The notes beneath the pieces were generated by a model that was given only the letters and a program-made list of their open reading frames with translations, was not told where the DNA came from and did no database searches. From contig OX620685.1 in NCBI GenBank assembly GCA_951635545.1, positions 3,038,001-3,102,000 on the forward strand: 64,000 bases of DNA, in the 5' to 3' direction. The DNA is from CAG-873 sp910578365 (GTDB taxonomy: Bacteria; Bacteroidota; Bacteroidia; Bacteroidales; Muribaculaceae). Of the stretch, positions 17,781 through 26,485 are shown in pieces. Positions within the stretch are counted from its first letter, which is position 1; every line of letters begins with the position of its first letter. Made by a program: the position numbers and the translations under genes.

Positions 17781-19199
17781 CTATTGAGCTTTCCGGCTGA
17801 ATTTCTTCAGTAAAAGCTGCCGACATTTTTCTCTGTTAAGTTTGGGATTCTCAAAGGCGCATTTCATCAGGTAGTCCTTGCAGTGTTCTACTTTTTGTCC
17901 GGGCTGAATTTGCAGCAGTTTGCGTATATGCAGGCTTTGTATGGGCAGGTTGAAGCCGAACATTTCGGTGCCGGAGGCTTTGAATTCGGCTGCGCGTTTG
18001 CGTATGGCGGGAACTTGTCCGGCGAGGGATGGCCGCTCAGTGTGCGAGAGGTTGTCGGCATGAATCAGTGTAAGCAGGCGCTCGAAGCGGTCGCGCGTTT
18101 CACACAGATATTGCAGGCTCCTGAGGTCGGCGTCGGACATGTGTTCGGCGTTGTCGCCCCATTTCTTGGCTGCGGTATGGTTGCGGGCCAGAAATATGAT
18201 GTTGTTTATTATCTTTGGTTCATAACGCAGTCGTTTCATGGCGGGGTCGATTACCGGCGCGGCGCGTCGGTCGTGGCGCGGAAAGGTGACTTTGCCGTTG
18301 TCGTGGCGAGTGTATGACAAGGCTTTACCGGCATCGCACAGCAGTGCAGCCAGTCGCATGTTTACATCGCTGCTTATGCCGGCCATGGCCTTGACAGTCC
18401 GCAGGGTGTGCTGCCATACACTGCCTTGATTAGAGCTGTTGTCGGGCATGCCGAATATGGGGCTGAGTTCAGGCATAATCACTGACATGATGCCACATTG
18501 TTCAAGCATTTCGAGGGCTTTTGCCGGAGCCTGGCACGAAATCAGTTTGTCGAACTCGCTGCGAATACGCTCTTTCGAGGCTATTTTTATTGATGCGGGA
18601 TTTTTTTTCAGGGCCACCATGGTTTCCGGATGTATTTCCCATCCGAAGGAGCAGGCAAATCGAATGCAGCGAACGATTCGCAGGGGGTCGTCGTCGAATG
18701 TACGTTCGGGGTCGGCAGGGGTGCGTATGATTTTGTTTTTGATGTCGGCCAAAGCCATGCCGCACAAATCGAGCATGCGGTCGGCCGAAATGTCGTAGTA
18801 CAGCGAGTTGATTGTAAGGTCGCGGCGGGTACAATCGTCGGCCAGCGAGCCGAAAGCCGCCGCCGGATTGTCGGCATTGTGTGGGCCGTATTTGTCGCTG
18901 CGGGTCTGTACTATTTCAAGTTCATCATCGGGAAAAGCCTTAAGTCTGAGTCTGGCGGTACTGTAGCGCTGAAACACCAGCGGCGCTCCCAGGGTGAGAT
19001 GTCTGCTGCGAAGCCAGCGCGAGAACTTGACACTGCCCAACGGCAAATCGACCGTGAGGTCGATGTCGTGTATCGGGCGTCCCATAATCATGTCGCGACA
19101 GCAACCACCTACTACAAATAGGTGGCCTTCCCACTGCGTCCCTTTGATTTTTTTACGCAGGTAATCAATTACTTTCGGATAATTGCTTAGATTGTCCAT
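17781..19199 (-). CDS. cca: CCA tRNA nucleotidyltransferase / poly(A) polymerase family with HD domain
   Basis: A 472-residue class II nucleotidyltransferase. The palm has FVVGGCCRD (about 27-35) and the catalytic DIDLTV pair (about 44-49). The RNA-binding neck region RRDLTINSLYYD follows at about 130. An HD-type region (about 265-400) contains the conserved HTLRTVKAMA and the CDAGK segment. In Bacteroidetes a single such enzyme usually adds CCA to tRNA 3' ends; a poly(A) polymerase role cannot be excluded from sequence. Last gene of the pyrB-to-cca run, nine bases after recG. Confidence 0.88.
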   Translation of the reverse strand: MDNLSNYPKVIDYLRKKIKGTQWEGHLFVVGGCCRDMIMGRPIHDIDLTVDLPLGSVKFSRWLRSRHLTLGAPLVFQRYSTARLRLKAFPDDELEIVQTRSDKYGPHNADNPAAAFGSLADDCTRRDLTINSLYYDISADRMLDLCGMALADIKNKIIRTPADPERTFDDDPLRIVRCIRFACSFGWEIHPETMVALKKNPASIKIASKERIRSEFDKLISCQAPAKALEMLEQCGIMSVIMPELSPIFGMPDNSSNQGSVWQHTLRTVKAMAGISSDVNMRLAALLCDAGKALSYTRHDNGKVTFPRHDRRAAPVIDPAMKRLRYEPKIINNIIFLARNHTAAKKWGDNAEHMSDADLRSLQYLCETRDRFERLLTLIHADNLSHTERPSLAGQVPAIRKRAAEFKASGTEMFGFNLPIQSLHIRKLLQIQPGQKVEHCKDYLMKCAFENPKLNREKCRQLLLKKFSRKAQ

Positions 19200-19208
19200 T
19201 GCTGAGTG

Positions 19209-21296
19209 TCAGGAAATTTTGCTCCAGTCGGCGCTTCGATTGACAATGGTCGACATGTATCGTATCATGTCGGAGTTCTGTGGCATTTTCAAATCGGGGT
19301 CGGAGTCGAGCAGCTTTTCGGCGGCCAAGCGTGCCTGCTGCAGAATTGCGCCGTCGGTTGCCAGCGATGCTATATGCAGGTCGAATGGCATGCCGCTCTG
19401 CATGGTGCCTTCGATGTCGCCCGGTCCGCGGAACTTCATGTCGGCCTCGGCTATCACAAAGCCATCGGTGGTGGCGGTCATCACTTCGAGCCGCTTGCGG
19501 GTTTCGGAGGCAATCTGATATTTGGTCATAAGAACACAGTAGCTCTGGTCGGCTCCACGGCCAACGCGACCGCGCAACTGATGCAGCTGCGACAGTCCGA
19601 AGCGTTCGGCATTCTCGATTATCATTACTGAAGCGTTGGGCACATTCACGCCTACCTCAATTACTGTGGTCGCTACCAAAATACGGGCTTCGCCTGAGGC
19701 AAAGAGCTGCATCTGATAGTCTTTTTCGTCGGGCTTCATGCGGCCATGCACCATTGCTACTTTATAGTCGGGGAATGTCTGCCTGATGGTTTCGAAACCT
19801 TCCTGAAGGCTGCGCAGGTCGAGTTTCTCGTTTTCGTCGATAAGAGGATATACGATATATGCCTGACGGCCCATGCGCAACTGGTTGAAAACAGCCTTGT
19901 ATGTGCCCTGACGCTGGTTATCGTAGCGCAGCAGGGTTGTAACCGGTTTGCGCCCCGGGGGAAGCTGGTCGATTACCGACACGTCGAGGTCGCCGTAAAC
20001 AGTCATGGCCAGTGTGCGCGGAATAGGTGTGGCTGTCATAACCAGAATATGCGGCGGCAGCAAGTTCTTGCGCCACAGGCGGGCTCGCTGAGCCACGCCG
20101 AAGCGGTGTTGCTCGTCAATAACCGCTAAACCCAGATTGGCAAATTCCACGGTGTCCTCGATAAGGGCATGAGTGCCGACAAGTATGTGGAGCGAGCCGT
20201 CGCGCAGTCCGGTGTGTATGTCTTTTCGTTTTGCCGTACGTGTGGAGCCTGTGAGCAATTCGATATTCAGGCCAATCTCGGCGGTCATGGCCGAAAGAGT
20301 TTCGTAATGCTGAGTGGCCAGAATCTCGGTAGGAGCCATCAGGCAGGCCTGGAAGCCATTGTCCACAGCCATAAGCATGGCCATGAGGGCTACAATGGTC
20401 TTACCGCTGCCGACATCGCCCTGAACCAGGCGGTTCATCTGGCGACCTGTATTTACGTCGGCACGTATTTCCTTTACGACACGCTTCTGGGCATCGGTGA
20501 GCGGAAAAGGCAGACATCGGTTGTAGAAGTTGTTAAACCAATCGGCTATACGTCTGAATCGGTATCCTTCGGTATTGTCATGCCGGAGCCGTCCGCGCCT
20601 GACAATGTCGAGCTGGATATAGAACAGTTCGTCGAACTTGAGCCTATAGCGGGCTTTTTCGAGTAGTTCGGCCGACGACGGCAGATGAATCTGCCTCAGA
20701 GCGGAGTCAAGGGGCATAAGTCCAATACTTTGTGCTACCGATTGAGGTATCGGGTCGGCTACGGTTCGCGATTCGAGTACTGCCTGAGTCCATACAAAGA
20801 AGTTGCGCGAAATCACTCCGCGCGACCTCAGTTTCTCTGTAAGCGGATATATGCCCCTGAAGCCTTCGCGTGCTCCCACCGACTGAGGAGCGTCGATCTC
20901 GGGGTGCGCCATCTGCCACATGGAGCCATAGCGGGTTGGTTTGCCGAAGAGTATGTACTCCTGACCCAGACGAATCGACTCGCGTATCTGTTTGATTTTT
21001 CTGAACCATACCACCTCCATAGTCCGCCGTCCGTCAGTGAACGAAGCAGTCAGGCGCATTTTAGCGCCTTCGCCTACTACATTCATAGCAATGAACGAGC
21101 CACGTATCTGAACGTACGGTATCTCGCCATTGAGTTCACTGACGGTGTAGCATTTCGAACGGTCGACGTAATTGTTGGGGTAGTAGCGCAAAAGGTCGGC
21201 CGCCGTGCGGATTCCCAGCTCGGAGGCAAGTAGCTCGGCCTTTTTAGGCCCTATACCTTTTACGTATTTTACATCGAGAGTCGAAAGAGAGTTCAT
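19209..21296 (-). CDS. recG: ATP-dependent DNA helicase RecG
   Basis: A 695-residue branch-migration helicase that reverses stalled forks. An N-terminal wedge domain with an HhH-like start (VKGIGPKKAELL) comes first. The helicase core has Walker A GDVGSGKT (about 300), the DExH-type box VIDEQHRFGV, motif III TATPIPRTLA, and C-terminal motifs TVIEVGVNVPNAS and QLRGRVGRG. Length and order of domains match RecG. Its start overlaps the end of ispD by four bases, so translation is probably coupled. Confidence 0.96.
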   Translation of the reverse strand: MNSLSTLDVKYVKGIGPKKAELLASELGIRTAADLLRYYPNNYVDRSKCYTVSELNGEIPYVQIRGSFIAMNVVGEGAKMRLTASFTDGRRTMEVVWFRKIKQIRESIRLGQEYILFGKPTRYGSMWQMAHPEIDAPQSVGAREGFRGIYPLTEKLRSRGVISRNFFVWTQAVLESRTVADPIPQSVAQSIGLMPLDSALRQIHLPSSAELLEKARYRLKFDELFYIQLDIVRRGRLRHDNTEGYRFRRIADWFNNFYNRCLPFPLTDAQKRVVKEIRADVNTGRQMNRLVQGDVGSGKTIVALMAMLMAVDNGFQACLMAPTEILATQHYETLSAMTAEIGLNIELLTGSTRTAKRKDIHTGLRDGSLHILVGTHALIEDTVEFANLGLAVIDEQHRFGVAQRARLWRKNLLPPHILVMTATPIPRTLAMTVYGDLDVSVIDQLPPGRKPVTTLLRYDNQRQGTYKAVFNQLRMGRQAYIVYPLIDENEKLDLRSLQEGFETIRQTFPDYKVAMVHGRMKPDEKDYQMQLFASGEARILVATTVIEVGVNVPNASVMIIENAERFGLSQLHQLRGRVGRGADQSYCVLMTKYQIASETRKRLEVMTATTDGFVIAEADMKFRGPGDIEGTMQSGMPFDLHIASLATDGAILQQARLAAEKLLDSDPDLKMPQNSDMIRYMSTIVNRSADWSKIS

Positions 21297-21988
21297 AGGA
21301 GTGCTGAAACAACGGCAAGATCGCGAGCATTGGTTATTTTCAGTGTGTCGGGCGACCCTTCGACAATGTCGACAGGGCGCCGGAAGTATCGCTCCACTAC
21401 TGAAGCATCGTCGGTGAAAAAGTCGTTGAATTCCTGTGAGTAAGCCCGGATGATGCGTCCGAACCGGAAAGCCTGTGGCGTCTGCACTGCCTTGTACAGA
21501 TTGCGGTCGACGGCTGCCGAAATGCCGTCGGGCTGCAGCATGCGTATTGAATCGGCCATTGCTATTACCGGTACAGCGCCTGAGCCGGCATCGGCTGCGA
21601 CGGAGTGCCGCAGACGTTCCACTACATGGGGGCAGAGCAGGGGGCGTGCCGCGTCGTGGACATATACAATGTCGTTGTCGGCAGCCCGCGAGGCAAGCAT
21701 GTCCAGGGCGGCTTTTACCGAGTGGAAGCGAGTGGAGCCTCCGAAAGTGTACTCCGGCGACTTAAAGTTGTGGCTGCGGCAAAGGTCGAGCCACAGGCTT
21801 TCCATCTCGCGGCTGATAACCAGCAGTTGAGTGGCCGCAGGCATAATCAGGCTGATTCGCTTCAGAGTATGTATCAATACAGGCTCACCGGCAAGGGAGC
21901 AGTACTGCTTCGGAACCGAAGCTCCGAAGCGGCTTCCCGTGCCGGCGGCCACAATTATAATATATTCCTGTGGATTCTCAGTCTGCAT
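21293..21988 (-). CDS. ispD: 2-C-methyl-D-erythritol 4-phosphate cytidylyltransferase
   Basis: A 231-residue enzyme that makes CDP-methylerythritol from MEP and CTP in the non-mevalonate isoprenoid pathway. The nucleotide-binding motif VAAGTGSRFG with KQYCSLAG follows the N-terminus (about 12-30). Other family motifs are HDAARPLL (about 110) and a QTPQAFRF segment (about 160). Its start shares one base with the glyA stop, and it overlaps recG by four bases: it sits in a tightly coupled operon. No other isoprenoid gene is nearby. Confidence 0.95.
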   Translation of the reverse strand: MQTENPQEYIIIVAAGTGSRFGASVPKQYCSLAGEPVLIHTLKRISLIMPAATQLLVISREMESLWLDLCRSHNFKSPEYTFGGSTRFHSVKAALDMLASRAADNDIVYVHDAARPLLCPHVVERLRHSVAADAGSGAVPVIAMADSIRMLQPDGISAAVDRNLYKAVQTPQAFRFGRIIRAYSQEFNDFFTDDASVVERYFRRPVDIVEGSPDTLKITNARDLAVVSALL

Positions 21989-23268
21989 TAGTATGCGAAC
22001 ATGGGATACTCGGTCATGATGGAGTTGACTTTGGCGCGAACAGAGTCGATAACCTGAGTGTTCTCTACGTTGTTGAGTACGGTATCAATCATTTCCACAA
22101 TCTCGCCCATGAGGTCTTCTTTTACACCGCGGGTGGTAATGGCGGGAGTACCCAGACGTATGCCCGAGGTCTGGAAGGGCGAACGGCTGTCGAAGGGTAC
22201 CATATTCTTGTTGGCGGTGATGTCGGCGTCGACGAGCACTTTTTCGGCAACTTTGCCGGTGAGTTCGGGGAACTTCGAACGAAGGTCAACGAGAATACAG
22301 TGGTTGTCGGTGCCGCCGCTGACAATGTTATAGCCTTTGTCGGAAAGGGCTTTTGCCATAGCCTGAGCGTTGGCCTTGACCTGCTTCTGGTATTCCTTGT
22401 ATTCGGGACGGAGAGCTTCGCCGAATGCCACAGCCTTGGCGGCGATTACATGTTCGAGCGGGCCGCCCTGTACACCGGGGAATACGGCGGAGTCGAGCAG
22501 CTGCGACATCATGCGTATCTGGCCTTTGGGATTGGTCTTGCCCCAGGGGTTTTCGAAGTCCTTGCCCAGCAGGATGATGCCGCCGCGCGGTCCGCGCAGA
22601 GTCTTGTGGGTTGTGGAGGTTACGATATGGGCATATTTCAGAGGATTGTCGAGGAGTCCTGCAGCAATAAGACCGGCGGGGTGCGCCATGTCAACCATGA
22701 AAATGGCACCGATTTCGTCGGCAATCTTGCGCATGCGGGCATAGTCCCAGTCGCGGCTATAGGCGCTTGCACCGCCGAGAATCAGTTTGGGACGCTCGCG
22801 CAGGGCCACTTCTTCCATCTGGTCGTAGTCTACAAGGCCGGTTTCGGCCGATACGTTGTATTCCAGTGCGTTGAATACCAGGCCGGAGAAGTTTACGGGG
22901 CTGCCGTGCGAGAGGTGTCCGCCATGAGCCAGATTGAGGCCCAGGAATTTATCGCCCGGTTTCATGCATGCCATAAACACGGCCATGTTAGCCTGTGCGC
23001 CTGAGTGAGGCTGAACGTTGGCGTATTCAGCGCCGAAAAGCTCTTTTACACGTTCGATGGCCAGTTGTTCAGACTGGTCGACAACGCCGCATCCGCCGTA
23101 ATAGCGGTGGCCGGGATAGCCTTCGGCATATTTGTTGGTGAGGCAAGAACCCATGGCTTGCATCACCTGGTCGCTTACAAAGTTTTCAGATGCGATAAGT
23201 TCGATTCCTTTTTTCTGACGCTGGTGTTCGCGTTCGATAATTTCGAAAATTGCAGTGTCTTTTTCCAT
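21988..23268 (-). CDS. glyA: Serine hydroxymethyltransferase
   Basis: A 426-residue PLP enzyme that interconverts serine and glycine with tetrahydrofolate, the main source of one-carbon units. The PLP lysine is in STTHKTLRGPRGG (about 230). YAEGYPGHRYYGG and the SGAQANMAVF stretch are also typical. Full length. It follows the flavin reductase gene after ten bases. Its grouping with pyrB-pyrI fits nucleotide precursor supply. Confidence 0.97.
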   Translation of the reverse strand: MEKDTAIFEIIEREHQRQKKGIELIASENFVSDQVMQAMGSCLTNKYAEGYPGHRYYGGCGVVDQSEQLAIERVKELFGAEYANVQPHSGAQANMAVFMACMKPGDKFLGLNLAHGGHLSHGSPVNFSGLVFNALEYNVSAETGLVDYDQMEEVALRERPKLILGGASAYSRDWDYARMRKIADEIGAIFMVDMAHPAGLIAAGLLDNPLKYAHIVTSTTHKTLRGPRGGIILLGKDFENPWGKTNPKGQIRMMSQLLDSAVFPGVQGGPLEHVIAAKAVAFGEALRPEYKEYQKQVKANAQAMAKALSDKGYNIVSGGTDNHCILVDLRSKFPELTGKVAEKVLVDADITANKNMVPFDSRSPFQTSGIRLGTPAITTRGVKEDLMGEIVEMIDTVLNNVENTQVIDSVRAKVNSIMTEYPMFAY

Positions 23269-23278
23269 AATTGGTTAT

Positions 23279-23857
23279 TTATTGGGGGTTAGTTTTTTTC
23301 TTTATTGAGAAGCCGAAGTGCCCCAACATATCGCCGAGGGCATAGTACCTGCCATGGCACCATGCTGCCAAACCCGATGCAGCCAGGTCGAAAGCATTGG
23401 TGGCGGGGTCGATATAGCGTTCGTCGGCCAGCAGGGTGACTACATCGGCCAAAAACATATCGTGGCTACCGAGGCTTATGATATCACGCACCTTACATTC
23501 GATTGACAGCGGTGATTCGGCCACCGACGGACAGGCCACATTCACTCCCGGCTCAGGGTGCAACCCGGTGTGTTGCCATTTGTCGAATTCACTGCCCGAC
23601 TTTACTCCACACCAGTCGGTGGCGAGCACCATGTCGGCTGTGGTAAGGTTGAGGGTGAACTCCATATTCTCCTTAAGAATCGGGTAAGAGTGCCTGCCTG
23701 GACGTACCGAAATATACAGCATCGGCGGATTGGTGCATACCGTACCTGTCCACGCCACAGTTATAAGGTTGGACTTGCCATGCGGATATGTGCCGCAGCT
23801 TACCAGAGCTACGGGAGCCGGATATACCATTGTTCCCGGCTTCCATTGCTGCTTCAT
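23279..23857 (-). CDS. Flavin reductase-like (FMN-binding split-barrel) protein
   Basis: A 193-residue protein starting at MKQQWKPGTMVYPAPVALVSC. The frame is open further upstream to 23974, but that part lies inside pyrI and does not look conserved; the chosen ATG overlaps the pyrI stop by four bases, a typical coupling. The fold is the flavin-reductase/RutF type, with the GKSNLITVAWTGTVCTNPP region binding FMN. Substrate and reductase partner are unknown. Part of the pyrB-to-cca run. Confidence 0.85.
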   Translation of the reverse strand: MKQQWKPGTMVYPAPVALVSCGTYPHGKSNLITVAWTGTVCTNPPMLYISVRPGRHSYPILKENMEFTLNLTTADMVLATDWCGVKSGSEFDKWQHTGLHPEPGVNVACPSVAESPLSIECKVRDIISLGSHDMFLADVVTLLADERYIDPATNAFDLAASGLAAWCHGRYYALGDMLGHFGFSIKKKTNPQ

Positions 23858-24315
23858 CGAATCTGGGCTTTGTTGCCTTCGACAGTATGGTTGCAGTAAT
23901 GGCAGCGGATAAGCACCGGATTGCGGTTCACTACATGGAACTTGGTGAGCATCGGCTCGTTGTTGCTGATGCATTTTGGGTTTCCGCAGCGTACAATGCC
24001 CACAATGCAGTCGGGAAGCTCCACGGGGCGTTTGGCGGTAACGTTGAAGTCGCGGATAGTATTCACCACGGCCTCCGGGGCAATCAGAGCTATGCGGTTG
24101 AGCACGGCCTCGGGAAATTCTACGTCGGCTACTTTGATAATTCCTTTTTTGCCGATTTTTTTGCTGTCGAGGTTGTTGCCTATGGTCACATTTGTGTCCA
24201 TGCCTGCGATGCCAAGAAGTTCGACGGCCTTGAACAGAGCCGGCGAAGGGATACGGTCTATAACGGTGCCGTTGCGGAGTGCTGCTACGGCGAGTTCTTT
24301 TTTGTCGGTAGTCAT
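23854..24315 (-). CDS. pyrI: Aspartate carbamoyltransferase regulatory chain
   Basis: A 153-residue allosteric subunit of aspartate transcarbamoylase. The N-terminal nucleotide-binding domain begins about residue 8 (AVAALRNGTVIDRIP). The C-terminal zinc domain has the four cysteines in two pairs, CGNPKC and CHYC. It lies four bases downstream of pyrB, so the catalytic and regulatory chains should be made together and feedback control by nucleotides is expected. Confidence 0.96.
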   Translation of the reverse strand: MTTDKKELAVAALRNGTVIDRIPSPALFKAVELLGIAGMDTNVTIGNNLDSKKIGKKGIIKVADVEFPEAVLNRIALIAPEAVVNTIRDFNVTAKRPVELPDCIVGIVRCGNPKCISNNEPMLTKFHVVNRNPVLIRCHYCNHTVEGNKAQIR

Positions 24316-24319
24316 AGTG

Positions 24320-25240
24320 TTACTTTTCGGGGTCGATGCCTAATGCGCGTGTTATGATGGCCTGTCGGGCAAAGAGTCCGTTGCGGGCCTGGTCGAAATA
24401 GTAAGCTTTGGGGTTGTCGTCGACATCGCGGTCGATTTCGTTCACACGTGGCAGCGGGTGTAGTATCCGCAGAGTGGGTTTTGAGTCGGCCAGCATTTCG
24501 TTATGCAGTGTATAGCGGTCTTTTACCCTTTCATATTCCATTATGTCGGAGAACCGTTCACGCTGTACACGTGTCATGTAAATGATGTCGCTTGAGTTTA
24601 TCACCTCTGGGGCGAACTCGGTGGTTTCGTTGTACCGTATGCCATGTTCGTTGCAGAAGTCCTTGTATTCCTGTGGCATGCGCAGTTCCGGACATGCTAC
24701 AAAGTTGAACGTAGGGTTGAAGTACTGCATTGCCATGAGCAGCGAGTGTACGGTGCGTCCGTATTTGAGGTCGCCCACCATGGTTATGGTGAGGTTTTCG
24801 AGAGTGCCCTGGGTTTTTAGTATCGAGTACAGGTCGAGCATAGTCTGCGAGGGGTGCTGGTTGGCACCGTCGCCTGCGTTGATTACAGGTACGTCGGTTA
24901 CTTCGGTGGCATATCTGGCAGCTCCTTCGAGGTAGTGGCGCATTACAATAAGGTCGACGTAGTTCGAAACCATCTTGATGGTGTCCTTGAGGGTTTCGCC
25001 CTTTGACGAGCTTGTGGTAGAAGCGTCGGAGAAGCCTATAACTCTGCCTCCGAGTCGGTTGACAGCAGTTTCGAAACTTAGGCGTGTACGTGTTGAAGGC
25101 TCGAAAAATAATGTTGCTACGATTTTGCCGTCGAGGATTTTGCTGTTGGGGTTTTCCTCGAAATAGCGCGCACGCCGCAGCAGATCAAGCATTTCATCGC
25201 GTGAAATGTCGGATATTGATACAAGACTGTTTTTATTCAT
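24320..25240 (-). CDS. pyrB: Aspartate carbamoyltransferase catalytic chain
   Basis: A 306-residue enzyme making carbamoyl-aspartate, the committed step of pyrimidine synthesis. The carbamoyl-phosphate loop FFEPSTRTRLSFE is at about 48-60, and the HPSQTMLDLYS and HPLPRVNEID segments are present. It is the first gene of a seven-gene minus-strand run (pyrB-pyrI-flavin reductase-glyA-ispD-recG-cca) with gaps of ten bases or less. A promoter box at 25296-25303 precedes it. Confidence 0.97.
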   Translation of the reverse strand: MNKNSLVSISDISRDEMLDLLRRARYFEENPNSKILDGKIVATLFFEPSTRTRLSFETAVNRLGGRVIGFSDASTTSSSKGETLKDTIKMVSNYVDLIVMRHYLEGAARYATEVTDVPVINAGDGANQHPSQTMLDLYSILKTQGTLENLTITMVGDLKYGRTVHSLLMAMQYFNPTFNFVACPELRMPQEYKDFCNEHGIRYNETTEFAPEVINSSDIIYMTRVQRERFSDIMEYERVKDRYTLHNEMLADSKPTLRILHPLPRVNEIDRDVDDNPKAYYFDQARNGLFARQAIITRALGIDPEK

Positions 25241-25295
25241 AACGATGATTGGCGTTAGTGGCCGATACTAAGAGCTTGTTTATTAAAATGTGCTA

Positions 25296-25303
25296 CAAAG
25301 TTA
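25296..25303 (-). promoter_or_regulatory. -7 box upstream of pyrB
   Basis: TAACTTTG on the minus strand, a full match to TAnnTTTG, 56 bases before the pyrB start codon. The -33 region is not clear-cut (TTTTTG is present at a shorter spacing), so confidence is moderate. Confidence 0.55.
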
Positions 25304-25371
25304 ATGAAAGTTTTGCAAAAATTAGTCAGTGGATGTAATATTTCTTTCATTATTCCGTCAATAAATATAGT

Positions 25372-25881
25372 ATGGCCAATCAGAATCTCCGCCAGCAACG
25401 TTATACCGAGCTGCTGCAGCGCTATAATCGCGTTGTGGTGAAGGTGTGTTATATATATGCGTCGGAGAATGCGCCGTTCGACGACCTGTATCAGGAGGTG
25501 TGTATCAATCTCTGGCAGGGACTCGACAGTTTCCGCGGCGAGGCTTCGCTTTCGACATGGATTTATCGTACAGCCATAAATACCTGTATCACATGGCTGC
25601 GGCGCAACAATCGCCACAGTATGTCGTTGTCGCTCGATACTGCTGCCGATTTGCCTTATACAGGCGAGGGCGAGTTCGATGCCGAGCGCTACAGGCAATT
25701 CCAGCAAATGCTCGCCAGGCTTGAACCTCTCGAAAAGGCAATCATTACCTTGTGGCTCGACGAACACAGCTATGACGAAATATCGAAGATTACCGGCTTG
25801 AGTAAGAGTAATGTGGCTGTACGCCTTCACCGTATAAAGGAAAAGCTTATGAATTTAGGCCGCGAGTTTTCAGGCGACTGA
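25372..25881 (+). CDS. ECF-type RNA polymerase sigma factor
   Basis: A 169-residue sigma-70 family factor with only regions 2 and 4. Region 2 (about 12-80) includes DDLYQEVCINLWQGL and STWIYRTAINTC. Region 4 (about 110-165) is a helix-turn-helix with YDEISKITGLSKSNVAVRLHRIKEKL. It heads a plus-strand run: a 190-residue membrane protein, a GHL10 hydrolase, a GT2 glycosyltransferase and a HAD phosphatase. The next gene is not a FecR-type anti-sigma factor, so this is not a classic iron/polysaccharide ECF cassette. Confidence 0.9.
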   Translation: MANQNLRQQRYTELLQRYNRVVVKVCYIYASENAPFDDLYQEVCINLWQGLDSFRGEASLSTWIYRTAINTCITWLRRNNRHSMSLSLDTAADLPYTGEGEFDAERYRQFQQMLARLEPLEKAIITLWLDEHSYDEISKITGLSKSNVAVRLHRIKEKLMNLGREFSGD

Positions 25882-25912
25882 CTGTAAACCGCTAAATTTT
25901 AAAGTAGTAATT

Positions 25913-26485
25913 ATGGAATTTAATCCGGAAGATATAAAACGAAACTGGCAGATGCTGAACCGCAAGGTCGACGAACTCGACGAGCGGACCATAGGCATGG
26001 CCCAGAAACTTGCCATAAGCAAATCGCAGAGCCTGCAGCAGCGTCTTGGACGGCGCTACCGTACCCAGGCCCTGTTGGGCTTTCTGTTGCCGCTGCTGGC
26101 TCCGTTGCTGGTGTGGATCGACCTGCCGCTGTGGGTAGGCATAGCTTATGGTCTTGTAGGTGTGGCGCTGGGTGTGGTAAACCTGCATTTCTCGAGATTT
26201 ATCTCAAATATTGATTATACCGATTTGCCAATTGTCGATGCGATGTCGCATGCTGTGAAAGTACTGCGCCGGCAGATGTGGGTGAAACGGGTAGGGTATC
26301 TGCTTGGTATTCTTATTGTGGCGCCGCTGCTGTATGAAATATGGCTGCTGGGCGAACCCGACGTGTTTGTAAGCGCCTGTATCGGCGGAGTGTTAGGCGG
26401 AGTGATAGGCTTGTATAAACAGCGGGTGAACAACCGCATAGCGCGTCAGCTTGTGAATACACTCGAAAACGATATAAAGCAATGA
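25913..26485 (+). CDS. Membrane protein paired with the sigma factor; possible anti-sigma
   Basis: A 190-residue protein of unknown family. Residues 1-50 are charged and helical (ISKSQSLQQRLGRRYRTQ at its end), followed by about four hydrophobic segments: two near 52-90 and two near 125-165 (LGILIVAPLLYEIWLLG, then a Gly-rich ACIGGVLGGVIGL). The N-terminal cytosolic helical region plus membrane anchor, directly after an ECF sigma gene, is the layout expected of an anti-sigma factor, but I see no known anti-sigma motif. Its stop overlaps the start of the next gene by four bases. Confidence 0.7.
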   Translation: MEFNPEDIKRNWQMLNRKVDELDERTIGMAQKLAISKSQSLQQRLGRRYRTQALLGFLLPLLAPLLVWIDLPLWVGIAYGLVGVALGVVNLHFSRFISNIDYTDLPIVDAMSHAVKVLRRQMWVKRVGYLLGILIVAPLLYEIWLLGEPDVFVSACIGGVLGGVIGLYKQRVNNRIARQLVNTLENDIKQ